A stretch of DNA of 64,000 bases from Cellvibrio sp. PSBB023 (GTDB lineage: Bacteria > Pseudomonadota > Gammaproteobacteria > Pseudomonadales > Cellvibrionaceae), in assembly GCF_002007605.1 (NCBI RefSeq), contig NZ_CP019799.1, positions 4,070,001 to 4,134,000 of the forward strand, written 5' to 3'. Numbering within the stretch: position 1 is the stretch's first letter; every line of letters begins with the position of its first letter. The translations under genes and the position numbers were made by a program. The notes under the pieces are model-generated. The model saw only the letters and a list, made by a program, of their open reading frames with translations, did no database searches and was not told where the DNA came from. This document shows, piece after piece, positions 44,011 through 53,886 of this stretch.

Positions 44011-45675
44011 TTAGGAGGCTTTTTCCGGGTGGGCGAGTTGTAGGTGAAAGCAACTTTCGCCCTGTGATGTGCGTGTGTAGGAAATGATGGCCTGATTGGC
44101 CTCGCACAACTCTTTGCAAATATAAAGTCCTAAACCTGATCCGGTATTTTCGGTGGTAAAAAAGGGTTCGAATAAATGTTTGGCATTGTCATCACTGATG
44201 CCTGGGCCGTAATCAATGACGCGAATATAGGGTTGGTAGTGGCCTATGTCTACTCCAATTTCCAAACGTAAATCGGGGCGCCCGGTTTTTTTAGTACTGT
44301 AGCGTAGACCGTTATCGCACAGGTTGCTCAATACTTGCCCCAACTGGCTGGTGTCGAATTTGGCTTCAAGTGCCCCTACTTTGAGGATATTTCTGTTGTG
44401 TGATTCGCTGCGGCTATCGCGCAAGTTTTTTTCGAGTAAGGCAATTTCCAGTTGCTGTCCGTTGCTCTTGCCCGCTTTATAGTCGCGGATAAAGGCAGGT
44501 ATCCATTCGCGTAAATTAATGGGCAGTGTTTGTGTGGGTCTGCGGCGGGAGAGCTGCAGAATATTTTCAATAATTTGGTTAACACGCCGGCTGTGGTTAT
44601 TGATGATGTCCAGTAGCCGAAGTTCACTTTGGGGAAGTTGTGGCGATTCTCCCAGTAGTTGACTAGCGTGGCTGATGGCACCGAGCGGGTTGCGAATTTC
44701 ATGGGCAATGCTGGCGGTCAGTCGCCCGAGGGATGCCAGTTTTAATTGTTGCGCCTGTTGATTGAGTGAGCGCACGTCCTCTAAAAAAATTAATACTTCA
44801 TTCGTTTTGTCGGGTTCCAAATAGGCAAAATTAACTTTTATTTCATTGGGTGTGTCGCCGTCAATTTTTAAAAAGGGTGAGTGGTCATTGCTGTGACGCT
44901 GCCAGGATTGGTGTTTTTTATAGAGTTCAGGAAATTCACTGAGCGACAGGTTTTCGATACTGTCACTGTTGGTGCCGAGTAACTTGAGTGCAGCGTGATT
45001 GTGCAGTTCAATGGTGAGTTGATCGTTCAGCACAAGAATTCCTGTACGCATTCTTTCAACAATGAGTTGTGCCAGTTTTTGTAAGTGTGCAGCTTGTTTG
45101 GCTTGGGCTTCTGCCTCGGCATAGGAGAGGCGAACTTTTTTGGTGAGATGTTGGAATAGCAGGGCAGTGAGAAAAGCGAGTGCGCTGAGTATGCCCGAGG
45201 TAAAAACGGCTTTGCTATCTTGGGTGAGGATGACAAACCTATAGGCTCCTTCTCCAATCACGACAATCGTTGTAATCGCCGCGAGAAAAAGCGATATGCG
45301 CTCGCGCAGCATAATGCCGCCTGCGGCAATCGCAATCAGCAGCAAATAACCCAAGGCACTGGTCGCACCGCCACTGGCGTGCATCAATAAACTGATCGCC
45401 ACCACATCAATCAGTAGCGAGCCAAACAGTTTGGTTTGCGATGGAGCGTATTTCACTCGCCACATGACAACCAGTGTTATGAAATTGATGGCGGTGTAGC
45501 CGATAGAGCAATAGAAAAACAGCTGGGGATTATCGTGACCGAGAACTTGCGGGGCGAACTCGATTTGGAACATCAAGAGCAACACACTGCCGAGCAGGGT
45601 GCGATAGTAGGTGTAGACGCGCAGTAAATCGTAGGGGTTATAGCCCTGCGGGCTGGCTAGTTGAACCTGAGACAT
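44011..45675 (-). CDS. pilS: Sensor histidine kinase PilS
   Basis: A 554-residue membrane kinase. Six hydrophobic helices in residues 28-175, then a helical linker, a PAS domain (RTGILVLNDQLTIELHNHAAL), the HisKA domain with phospho-His H325 (ASIAHEIRNPLGAISHASQLL quoted as SIAHEIRNPLG), and an ATPase domain with NLCDNGLRYS and GSGLGLYICKEL. Architecture and partner match PilS, which senses pilin levels in the membrane in Pseudomonas. Confidence 0.94.
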   Translation of the reverse strand: MSQVQLASPQGYNPYDLLRVYTYYRTLLGSVLLLMFQIEFAPQVLGHDNPQLFFYCSIGYTAINFITLVVMWRVKYAPSQTKLFGSLLIDVVAISLLMHASGGATSALGYLLLIAIAAGGIMLRERISLFLAAITTIVVIGEGAYRFVILTQDSKAVFTSGILSALAFLTALLFQHLTKKVRLSYAEAEAQAKQAAHLQKLAQLIVERMRTGILVLNDQLTIELHNHAALKLLGTNSDSIENLSLSEFPELYKKHQSWQRHSNDHSPFLKIDGDTPNEIKVNFAYLEPDKTNEVLIFLEDVRSLNQQAQQLKLASLGRLTASIAHEIRNPLGAISHASQLLGESPQLPQSELRLLDIINNHSRRVNQIIENILQLSRRRPTQTLPINLREWIPAFIRDYKAGKSNGQQLEIALLEKNLRDSRSESHNRNILKVGALEAKFDTSQLGQVLSNLCDNGLRYSTKKTGRPDLRLEIGVDIGHYQPYIRVIDYGPGISDDNAKHLFEPFFTTENTGSGLGLYICKELCEANQAIISYTRTSQGESCFHLQLAHPEKAS

Positions 45676-45894
45676 GATGTATGGATAACCCTTTTTAGAT
45701 GGCTGACAAAATCCGCTTGGCTTTACCGGTTTATTTCACGGACAATGTGCGCCTGTAACGACAGAACCTGTTTCAGAGGCGGTGCGATTGCACCAATTCT
45801 GCCATTTTCCCATGACTTGTGCTGCCCAGTGGGTAACGATTCACGAGTTATTGTTAAGCCTGTCTTTTTTCCCCTTGGATAAGCACGAATTTCT

Positions 45895-47519
45895 ATGTCT
45901 GTATATTTGACGATTGCCCAAATTAATACGCTGGTTGGTGATATCCCCGGTAATACCGCAAAAGTATTGGCTTCTGCCCGCGCCGCAATAGCGCAGGGCG
46001 CGGTGGACGCTGTGATCTTTCCCGAGCTGACACTGACGGGCTATCCCCCGAAGATTTACTCTTGCGTCCGAGCCTGGGCTTGCGTATTGAGCGCGCTCTG
46101 AATGAACTCATCGCCGCTAAACTGCCGGTGGCATTGATTGTGGGTTATCCCCGCTTCAAGCAGGGGCTGCTATTCAATATGGCGGGTGTGATTGCCGATG
46201 GCCAATTGGTGGCGGAATATGCCAAGCAATACCTGCCGAATTATCAGGTGTTCGATGAAAAGCGCTATTTCACGGCTGGCGATTCTGCGTGTGTGTTCTC
46301 CCTGAAGGGCGTGCCAACGGCGCTTAGCATCTGCGAGGATGTGTGGTACCCCGAGCCTATGGCGCAAGCCAGGGCGGCTGGGGCGCAACTGATGATTAGC
46401 CTCAATGCGTCGCCCTATCATCAGCGCAAGCAGCTTGAGCGCGAGGATATTGTTGCCCAGCGCGCGCGCGAGGGGGGAATGCCGGTGGTTTATGCCAATC
46501 TGGTCGGCGGGCAGGATGAGTTGGTCTTTGATGGCGGCTCCATGGTGGTAGATACCAGCGGGGCCACACAGTTTCGCGCCCCTGCATTTGCCGAGGGTGA
46601 CTTTTCCGTGGAGCTCAATAGCGACTCGGGTAAGGTTGCTGTGCCTGCGCAAGCGCTTGCGCCCATTCCGGAAAATACGGCGGCGGTGTACCAGGCTCTG
46701 GTGCTGGGTATGCGCGATTACGTGAATAAAAACCGCTTTAAAGGTGTGGTGTTGGGGCTTTCCGGGGGAATCGATTCGGCCCTGACGCTGGCCATGGCTG
46801 TGGATGCTTTGGGCGCTGATCGTGTTGAAGCCGTTATGATGCCCTTTCGCTACACCTCCGACCTTAGCAAAAATGATGCAGCTGATGAGGCGGCGCGGCT
46901 TGGTGTGCGCTACAGCTCAATCAGCATCGAGCCTATGTATGAAGCTTTTATGGCATCGCTCAGCGATGAGTTTGCTGGCGCCAAGCGCGATACGACGGAA
47001 GAAAACCTGCAAGCGCGCTGTCGCGGTGTTGTGTTGATGGCGATCTCCAACAAAAAAGGTTATCTGGTACTGACCACCGGAAACAAAAGTGAGATGGCCG
47101 TGGGCTATTCCACACTCTATGGCGATATGGCCGGCGGTTTTGATGCCTTGAAGGATGTACCCAAAACCCTGGTATTCGCCCTGTCGCGCTACCGCAACAC
47201 CATTAGCCCGGTGATTCCCGAGACGGTTATCACCCGTCCGCCGTCCGCCGAATTGGCGCCCGACCAAAAAGATGAAGACAGCTTGCCGCCCTACGATATT
47301 CTTGACCGTATCCTGGAGCTTTATGTCGAGCAGGATTACAGCGCCGAGGCCATTATCAGCGAAGGGTTTGTTCGGGAGCAGGTGGAGCGAGTGGTGCGAT
47401 TGGTGGATATCAATGAATACAAGCGTCGTCAGGCGCCGGTGGGGATTCGCATCAGCCAGCGTGGTTTTGGCCGCGATCGCCGCTACCCGATTACTTCTGG
47501 TTGGAAGCTGGGTGACTAA
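45895..47519 (+). pseudogene. nadE: Glutamine-dependent NAD+ synthase with a one-base frameshift
   Basis: Converts deamido-NAD to NAD with glutamine as nitrogen donor. The N-terminal nitrilase-like glutaminase begins at 45895 (MSVYLTIAQINTLVGDIPGN, FPELTLTGYPP), then the frame shifts near 46044-46051 and continues to 47519. The second part holds catalytic Cys in SICEDVWYP and the synthase domain with GLSGGIDSALTLAMAVDAL and TTGNKSEMAVGYS. In tatcccccgaagat one base appears missing (expected ...PPEDLLLRP...), so a single restored base yields one full protein of about 541 residues. Apart from this the gene looks intact, so a sequencing error or very recent mutation is likely. The unshifted product would be a 68-residue stub. 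Confidence 0.85.
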
Positions 47520-47545
47520 CGGGTTCTACAAATAACGTGCTAGAA

Positions 47546-47575
47546 ACAACAAAGGCCGCATTGCGGCCTTTGTTT
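47546..47575. terminator. Bidirectional terminator between nadE and bamD
   Basis: AACAAAGGCCGCA / TTGCGGCCTTTGTTT forms a near-perfect stem with T-tract on the plus side and A-tract on the other. It separates convergent genes. Confidence 0.82.
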
Positions 47576-47581
47576 GCTGGA

Positions 47582-48487
47582 TTAATTAACCCGGGTTACG
47601 CGAGTGCTTGGTTTCTGGAATTGCGGGTCGTACAGGGCGCGAGTATCAAAGCCCGTGACTTCGTCTTTGCTGAACAAGCCCAGTGTCAGGTAAGCCAGCC
47701 AGCGCGATTGACCATTGTTGTACATGTATTCCTGATTAAATTCCCCTTTGCTGTTCAGGGCGGGGTAATCGGCATAGTTCAGCTTGAGAATTTCCAGCAT
47801 TTCTTCGGCCTGAGCATTCATTTTCATCAGGTAATAGCCTTGTACCATCACCGCCAATGCATCGGGAATAGCGGGCGATTGCGGGAAGTTTTCCAGTACA
47901 TAACGGCCGCGCGATATGGCCGCCAGATAGGCGCCGCGTTTGAAGTAATAGTTCGCCACATGAATTTCATAGCGCGCCAAGTGGTTGCGCAGGTGTAACA
48001 TGCGCTTCTTGGCGTCCGCCGCGTAAGAGCTATCGGGAAAACGGTTGAGTAATTGGGTAAAATTGGCGAGTGATTCACGAGCTGCCCCCGGATCGCGCTT
48101 GGAGGTGTCTACCGGCATCACTCGCTCGAACATGCCTTTATCTTTGGTAAAGGAGCTCATACCCAGCATGTAGTAGGCATAATCCACATTGCGATGTTGC
48201 GGGTGCAGGCGAATAAACCGGTTGGCCGTGGCGATGGCGGCATCTGGTTCACCCGAGCTGTATTGGGCGTAGATCAGTTCCAATTGGGCCTGTTCGGCAT
48301 AGGTGCCGAAGGGGAAGTTTTCCTCGAGCGAGTTAAGGTTCCGGATGGCGGATTCCCACTGGCTGCGTTCAAGTTGCTGCTCGGCGGCATTGTACAAATC
48401 CGCTTCGGTGGTGTATTCGGGCTCTTTGGAAGAGCAGGCAGTCAGCAATACCAGGGTGCTGAGCATCAAACAGGGCAGGACGCGCAT
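47582..48487 (-). CDS. bamD: Outer membrane protein assembly factor BamD
   Basis: Essential lipoprotein of the BAM complex that inserts beta-barrels into the outer membrane. 301 residues: signal peptide with lipobox LLTAC (Cys18), then TPR repeats (LYNAAEQQLERSQWESAIRN, YAEQAQLELIYAQYSSGEPD, HPQHRNVDYAYYMLGM). Longer than E. coli BamD (245) mainly by a C-terminal extension beyond NQEYMYNNGQ. The ATG at 48487 puts the lipobox at a normal distance; upstream residues in frame are not a signal sequence. Divergent from rluD, as commonly seen in Gammaproteobacteria. Confidence 0.95.
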   Translation of the reverse strand: MRVLPCLMLSTLVLLTACSSKEPEYTTEADLYNAAEQQLERSQWESAIRNLNSLEENFPFGTYAEQAQLELIYAQYSSGEPDAAIATANRFIRLHPQHRNVDYAYYMLGMSSFTKDKGMFERVMPVDTSKRDPGAARESLANFTQLLNRFPDSSYAADAKKRMLHLRNHLARYEIHVANYYFKRGAYLAAISRGRYVLENFPQSPAIPDALAVMVQGYYLMKMNAQAEEMLEILKLNYADYPALNSKGEFNQEYMYNNGQSRWLAYLTLGLFSKDEVTGFDTRALYDPQFQKPSTRVTRVN

Positions 48488-48649
48488 AGGGTTATAGACT
48501 CTTATCTCAATAAACAAAGGCCCCTTTGGCGGGGCAGGGTATTTAAACACAGAGCTTGGCGGATACCAATCTGGCAGCAATAAAAGCTCCCAATTTCCGG
48601 TTTTTGGCAAATCATCAATAGCCAGAAACACATCACTAGAGGTTTTTTA

Positions 48650-49615
48650 ATGAAAGATGTTTTTGACCTGAGCGCACAGGTGCCGATCCAGATGAGCGGC
48701 ATGCGCTTCGACCAGATCGCCTCGGAGTTGTTCCCTGACTTTTCCCGCTCGCGTTTGCAGAGTTGGATTAAAGATGGCCAACTCAAGGTGGATGGCCGTG
48801 TCGCCAAGCCGAAAGACAAGTTGATCGGCGGCGAACAGTTGGAATTAAAGGCTGAGCTTGAGGCTCAGGGCGAGTGGGAACCGGAAGAAATCACGCTTGA
48901 TATCGTTCATGAAGATGACGACCTGATTATTATCAACAAACAGGCAGGGTTAGTGGTTCACCCGGCGGCGGGCAACTATACCGGCACTCTGGTTAATGCG
49001 CTGCTTAACCACATTCCCGGCCTGATCAACCTGCCCCGTGCAGGCATTGTGCATCGCTTGGACAAGGAAACCACCGGCTTGATGGTGATTGCCAAAACCC
49101 TGGAAGCCCATACCGATCTGGTTGAGCAGTTGTCCGATCGCACTGTGAGCCGTGAATACGAAGCGGTGGCCGTTGGTGCCATGACCGGCGGTGGCACTGT
49201 GGATGCTCCCATGGGGCGCCATCCTATCCAGCGCAAACTCATGGCAGTGCTCAGCGCGGGCGGTAAACGTGCAGTCACTCATTATCGCGTGGCCAAGCGC
49301 TATCCCCATCACACCCATATCCGGGTGAAGCTGGAAACAGGGCGCACCCATCAAATTCGTGTGCACATGGCGCATATTGGCCACCCGCTGGTGGGCGATC
49401 AAACCTACGGCAATCGCTTCAAGATCCCCAAGGGGGCCAACCAGCATTTGGTCGATGCCTTGAAAAGTTTCCCGCGTCAGGCGCTACATGCCTATAAATT
49501 AGGGTTGGAGCACCCGGGTACAGGCGAGTACACCGAGTGGACAGCACCGATTCCGGAAGATTTTAAAAATCTGCTGGCGGCGCTGGATCAGGGTTATATC
49601 CGCGACGATGAATAA
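48650..49615 (+). CDS. rluD: 23S rRNA pseudouridine synthase RluD
   Basis: Makes pseudouridines in helix 69 of 23S rRNA. 321 residues: N-terminal S4 domain (FSRSRLQSWIKDGQLKVDGR), then the catalytic motif GIVHRLDKETTGLMVIAKT with the active Asp, and ETGRTHQIRVHMAHIGHPLVG. Overlaps pgeF by 8 nt, the conserved rluD-pgeF(yfiH)-clpB neighbourhood. Confidence 0.96.
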   Translation: MKDVFDLSAQVPIQMSGMRFDQIASELFPDFSRSRLQSWIKDGQLKVDGRVAKPKDKLIGGEQLELKAELEAQGEWEPEEITLDIVHEDDDLIIINKQAGLVVHPAAGNYTGTLVNALLNHIPGLINLPRAGIVHRLDKETTGLMVIAKTLEAHTDLVEQLSDRTVSREYEAVAVGAMTGGGTVDAPMGRHPIQRKLMAVLSAGGKRAVTHYRVAKRYPHHTHIRVKLETGRTHQIRVHMAHIGHPLVGDQTYGNRFKIPKGANQHLVDALKSFPRQALHAYKLGLEHPGTGEYTEWTAPIPEDFKNLLAALDQGYIRDDE

Positions 49616-50387
49616 GCCAGCCAATAATTGGCAGGCGCTGGGCTGGATCGCACCGGACTGGCCTGCACCCGCCAATGTGCACAGTTGCATTACTACCCGT
49701 GATGGCGGAACCAGTCTGCCGCCTTATGCCAGTAATAATCTTGGTTTGCACGTGGGCGACGATGCCCGGGCGGTTGCGCGCAACCGCGAGCAGCTGTCCG
49801 CACACTTGGGATTGCAAAATACTCCTCAATGGTTGGAGCAAATCCACGGCATAAAAGTGGTGGATGCACAAAGTGATGGCCTGGTGCGAACTGCCGATGG
49901 CAGTTACACCGCGCAGTCTGGCATTGCGTGTTTGGTGATGACCGCCGACTGCTTGCCCATTTTATTGTGCGATAAACAAGGCACCCAAGTGGCTGCACTG
50001 CATTGTGGTTGGCGCAGTTTGGCGGGCGGCATTTGTGAGCGAGGGCTGGAAAAATTCAGCGGCGCGCGCGCGGACCTACTCGCCTATCTTGGCCCGGCAA
50101 TTTCGCAAGCACATTTTGAAGTGGGCGTAGATGTGTTGGAGGCATTTTTTGCCGTAGCGCGCAATCCCATACATGCCGATGAGATCGCAACCGCGTTTAC
50201 ACCCGGTGCCCGTCCCCTGCATTTTTATGCGGATATTTATGCGCTGGCTCGCGCCGAGCTCAAGGCATTGGGGGTGACGGCTGTTTATGGTGGCGGTGAA
50301 TGCACTTTTGGAGATGAGGCGCGTTTCTTCTCTTACCGGCGCGACAAGACAACCGGGCGCATGGCCAGTTTGATCTGGCTGGAATAA
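49608..50387 (+). CDS. pgeF: Peptidoglycan editing factor PgeF (YfiH, DUF152)
   Basis: A 259-residue multicopper-oxidase-like (laccase domain) protein that prevents misincorporation of amino acids into peptidoglycan precursors. Motifs: NLGLHVGDDARAVARNREQL, CLVMTADCLPILL and ALHCGWRSLAGGICERGL carrying the Cys/His metal site, and CTFGDEARFFSYRRDKTTGRM. Translation coupled to rluD. Confidence 0.95.
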   Translation: MNKPANNWQALGWIAPDWPAPANVHSCITTRDGGTSLPPYASNNLGLHVGDDARAVARNREQLSAHLGLQNTPQWLEQIHGIKVVDAQSDGLVRTADGSYTAQSGIACLVMTADCLPILLCDKQGTQVAALHCGWRSLAGGICERGLEKFSGARADLLAYLGPAISQAHFEVGVDVLEAFFAVARNPIHADEIATAFTPGARPLHFYADIYALARAELKALGVTAVYGGGECTFGDEARFFSYRRDKTTGRMASLIWLE

Positions 50388-50531
50388 AAATAATCACCAA
50401 CTGAATCTGTTTTCCCTTGAGGCTTGTCCAATTGTGAAGAGGCCTGGCTTCGGGCTATGCTGTTTGTCGTATGACTGTACGTCTATTTATTATTCGCTAT
50501 TTGGCCATTCCATCCACCATCAGGAGTTTTC

Positions 50532-51032
50532 ATGGATCTCGATCAAATTGAAAAATTGAACGACCTCAAACAAAAAGGATTAATCACCGAGGAGGAGTAT
50601 CAGCAGGCCAAGGCCCGCATTCTGGGCGCGCAATCCAGCACTGACCAGCCACACACCATCCTGCAAACCAATAATTACGACTACGCGTTGGTGTTGCACC
50701 TCACCCAGTTTTGTTCATGGCTGGTTCCCTTCTTGGGGTTGCTGGTGCCGCTCATTATGTGGCAATCCAAAAAAGACGATCCCTACATCAATGAGCAGGG
50801 CAAAGTCGTGATGAACTGGATTTTCAGCTCAATGATCTACTTTGTTGTGAGCTTGCTGCTGTGCCTGATCGTTGTAGGCTTTTTCCTGATCGCAATACTG
50901 TTTGTTTGTTCGATTGTGTTTACCGTGATGGGCGCCATGGATGCAAACAAAGGTGTTATTAAAAACTATCCGCTCACGATCAAATTTTTTGATGTGAAAG
51001 AAACACCACGGGTGATATCCCCGCAAAATTGA
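50532..51032 (+). CDS. SHOCT and DUF4870 membrane protein
   Basis: A 166-residue protein. Residues 1-35 form a SHOCT motif (LNDLKQKGLITEEEYQQAKARI). From residue 55 a DUF4870/Tic20-like domain with about three helices follows: HLTQFCSWLVPFLGLLVPLIMW, EQGKVVMNWIFSSMIYFVVS, LIVVGFFLIAILFVCSIV. No function is established. GGAGTTTTC precedes the ATG. It stands between pgeF and clpB. Confidence 0.85.
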   Translation: MDLDQIEKLNDLKQKGLITEEEYQQAKARILGAQSSTDQPHTILQTNNYDYALVLHLTQFCSWLVPFLGLLVPLIMWQSKKDDPYINEQGKVVMNWIFSSMIYFVVSLLLCLIVVGFFLIAILFVCSIVFTVMGAMDANKGVIKNYPLTIKFFDVKETPRVISPQN

Positions 51033-51090
51033 TGTAGCGCAAGCATTTCTGCTCTATCTGCATTAAACCCGTCAAGCAGGCCGTCGCCTG

Positions 51091-51118
51091 CTTGAAATCG
51101 CCCCGTCTGCCCCCACGT
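51091..51118 (+). promoter_or_regulatory. Sigma-32 heat-shock promoter of clpB
   Basis: -35 CTTGAAA (51091-51097), 13-bp spacer, -10 CCCCACGT (51111-51118), very close to the sigma-32 consensus CTTGAA-N13/14-CCCCATNT. The start of transcription would fall about 50 nt before the clpB ATG. Confidence 0.85.
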
Positions 51119-51170
51119 CTGCTTCAACCGAGTCACCTGTCACGACACGTTTTGTTCGCAGAGGTAAACC

Positions 51171-53828
51171 ATGCGCATTGACCGCTTAACCAATCAATTA
51201 CAAGTTGCTCTTTCTGATGCCCAGTCCATCGCACTGGGGCAGGATCATAGCCAACTGGATACCAGCCATTTACTGCTTGCCATGATCGATCAAAAAGGCG
51301 CTGCCAGTGTTCGTTCGCTGTTGAGTCAGGCCGGATTTGATGTGGCAGGCTTGCGCACCGCCTTGAATGAAGTGGTGGAAAACCTGCCGCAAATTAAAAA
51401 CCCGACTGGCGAAGTCACCATGTCGGCGGAGCTGGTGAAGTTGCTCAATCTGGCAGATCGCCATGCCCAAAAAGTCGGCGATAAATTTGTCTCCAGCGAT
51501 TCAGTGCTGTTGGTATTAATGAATGAAATGCAAGGTGCTGTACCCGAATTGCTAAAGAAATTTGGCAATGCACAGCGTTTGCAACAAGCCATTCAAAAAG
51601 TGCGCGGCGGTGAAAAAGTGGAAGATGCCGATTCCGAGGGTAATCGTCAGGCCCTGGAAAAATATACCGTGGATTTAACCGCCCGCGCCGAAGAGGGTAA
51701 GCTTGACCCGGTGATTGGTCGTGACGATGAAATTCGTCGCACAATTCAAGTATTGCAGCGCCGTACCAAAAATAACCCGGTATTAATTGGTGAGCCGGGT
51801 GTAGGTAAAACCGCGATTGTCGAGGGCTTGGCCCAGCGTATTGTGAATGGTGAGGTACCGGAAGGCCTGAAAAACAAACGCCTGCTCGCACTCGATTTGG
51901 GTGGTCTGCTGGCCGGTGCCAAATTTCGCGGCGACTTTGAAGAGCGCTTGAAATCCGTCATTAATGAACTGGGCAAACAAGAAGGCCGGGTTATTTTATT
52001 TATCGATGAAATTCACACCATGGTGGGGGCCGGTAAAGCGGAAGGTGCTATGGATGCAGGCAATATGTTAAAGCCTGCGTTGGCGCGCGGTGAGTTGCAC
52101 TGCGTGGGTGCAACCACACTCGATGAATATCGTAAATACATTGAAAAAGATGCGGCGTTGGAGCGTCGCTTCCAAAAAGTGCAAGTGGATGAACCCAACG
52201 AATCAGATACCATCGCGATATTGCGCGGTTTGAAAGAGCGCTATGAAGTGCATCATGGTGTAGATATCACCGATTCGGCCATTATCGCCGCGGCAAAGTT
52301 GTCCCAGCGTTACATTACCGATCGTCAGCTTCCCGACAAAGCCATCGACTTGATCGACGAAGCGGCAAGCCGTATCCGTATGGAAATTGACTCCAAGCCG
52401 GAGGAAATGGATCGTCTGGAGCGCCGCCTGATTCAGTTCAAAATTGAGCGCGAAGCGGTGCGAAAAGATGAAGACGAAGCAAGTAAAAAACGCTTGGCAA
52501 AACTCGATCAGGATATCGATAAAGTTGAACGCGAGTTAAATGATCTGGAAGAAATCTGGCGTGCGGAAAAAGCAGCCTTGCAAGGCTCGCAAGAAATTAA
52601 AAGTCAGTTGGAGCAGGCGCGTCTGGAGTTGGATGAGAAGCGACGTAAAGGCGATCTGGCACGCATGAGCGAGCTGCAATACGGCATTATTCCGCAGTTG
52701 GAAAAGCAATTAGATATGGCAAGCCAAGCCGAAATGATGGAAATGAAATTGCTGCGCAATAAAGTCACGGAAGAGGAAATTGCCGAAGTGGTTTCCAAGT
52801 GGACAGGTATTCCCGTGTCCAAAATGTTAGAAGGGGAGCGTGAAAAGTTATTGCGCATGGAAGAGTCGCTGCATAAGCGGGTAATTGGTCAGGATGAAGC
52901 TGTCGTCGCGGTTGCCAATGCGGTACGTCGTTCGCGCGCTGGCTTGTCGGATGCCAATCGCCCCAATGGCTCATTTCTATTTTTAGGGCCAACGGGCGTA
53001 GGCAAAACGGAGCTGTGTAAATCTCTCGCCGAGTTTTTATTCGATACAACCGATGCCATGGTGCGTATCGATATGTCGGAGTTTATGGAGAAGCATTCAG
53101 TTGCCCGTTTGATTGGTGCACCACCCGGTTATGTGGGCTATGAAGAGGGCGGTTACTTAACCGAAACTGTGCGCCGCAAGCCCTATTCAGTTGTTTTGCT
53201 CGATGAAGTGGAAAAGGCGCATCCCGATGTGTTCAACATTTTGTTGCAAGTATTGGATGATGGTCGTCTGACTGATGGACAGGGCCGCACCGTTGATTTT
53301 CGCAACACTGTCATTGTCATGACTTCCAATTTAGGTTCGGATCGTATTCAGGAATTGGCCGAGGATCGGTCCTTTGATACCGTTAGTTTCGATACCTCAG
53401 TGACAGCGGAGATGAACAACTCACTGAATAATGAAAATCGCTACAACGCCATGAAAGAAGCGGTGATGGAAGTCGTAGGCAATCACTTTCGTCCGGAATT
53501 TATTAACCGTATTGATGAGGTTGTGGTATTTCATCCGCTAGGTCGCGAGCAAATTCGCGGCATTGCTGACATCCAGTTGGAGTTGTTGCGCAGGCGTTTG
53601 GCGGAACGCGAACTGAGTTTGGAATTGGATGACAATGTGATGAATAAACTGGCCAGTGTTGGTTTTGATCCTGTTTACGGTGCGCGTCCTTTGAAACGCG
53701 CCATCCAGCAGTTGATTGAAAACCCCTTGGCGCAGGATATTCTCAGTGGCAAGTTTTTACCGGGTGCCATTATCCATGGGAAATTATTGGGCGATAAAAT
53801 TGTGTTTGATCCCAAGCGTCTCAACTGA
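51171..53828 (+). CDS. clpB: ATP-dependent disaggregase ClpB
   Basis: Hsp100 chaperone that dissolves protein aggregates with DnaK. 885 residues: N-domain repeats ([20 protein letters not shown]), NBD1 with Walker A GEPGVGKT and Walker B LFIDEIHT, the coiled-coil middle domain (about 405-535) and NBD2 with GPTGVGKT and [15 protein letters not shown]. About 28 residues longer than E. coli ClpB, with an insertion in NBD2 near [17 protein letters not shown]. Controlled by a sigma-32 promoter. Confidence 0.97.
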   Translation: MRIDRLTNQLQVALSDAQSIALGQDHSQLDTSHLLLAMIDQKGAASVRSLLSQAGFDVAGLRTALNEVVENLPQIKNPTGEVTMSAELVKLLNLADRHAQKVGDKFVSSDSVLLVLMNEMQGAVPELLKKFGNAQRLQQAIQKVRGGEKVEDADSEGNRQALEKYTVDLTARAEEGKLDPVIGRDDEIRRTIQVLQRRTKNNPVLIGEPGVGKTAIVEGLAQRIVNGEVPEGLKNKRLLALDLGGLLAGAKFRGDFEERLKSVINELGKQEGRVILFIDEIHTMVGAGKAEGAMDAGNMLKPALARGELHCVGATTLDEYRKYIEKDAALERRFQKVQVDEPNESDTIAILRGLKERYEVHHGVDITDSAIIAAAKLSQRYITDRQLPDKAIDLIDEAASRIRMEIDSKPEEMDRLERRLIQFKIEREAVRKDEDEASKKRLAKLDQDIDKVERELNDLEEIWRAEKAALQGSQEIKSQLEQARLELDEKRRKGDLARMSELQYGIIPQLEKQLDMASQAEMMEMKLLRNKVTEEEIAEVVSKWTGIPVSKMLEGEREKLLRMEESLHKRVIGQDEAVVAVANAVRRSRAGLSDANRPNGSFLFLGPTGVGKTELCKSLAEFLFDTTDAMVRIDMSEFMEKHSVARLIGAPPGYVGYEEGGYLTETVRRKPYSVVLLDEVEKAHPDVFNILLQVLDDGRLTDGQGRTVDFRNTVIVMTSNLGSDRIQELAEDRSFDTVSFDTSVTAEMNNSLNNENRYNAMKEAVMEVVGNHFRPEFINRIDEVVVFHPLGREQIRGIADIQLELLRRRLAERELSLELDDNVMNKLASVGFDPVYGARPLKRAIQQLIENPLAQDILSGKFLPGAIIHGKLLGDKIVFDPKRLN

Positions 53829-53838
53829 CGATGCGAAT

Positions 53839-53872
53839 AAAAAACGGCCGCCCATTAGGCGGCCGTTTTTTT
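53839..53872 (+). terminator. Intrinsic terminator of clpB
   Basis: AAAAACGGCCGCC / GGCGGCCGTTTTTTT with a CATTA loop just after the clpB stop. It may also stop transcripts of the convergent PEP-CTERM gene. Confidence 0.9.
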
Positions 53873-53886
53873 ACAAGGTGTTAAGA

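Noticed and set aside
46040..46060. Programmed frameshifting in nadE
   Set aside because: No slippery heptamer with a downstream stem is evident, and NAD synthases are not known to use recoding; a simple indel explains it.
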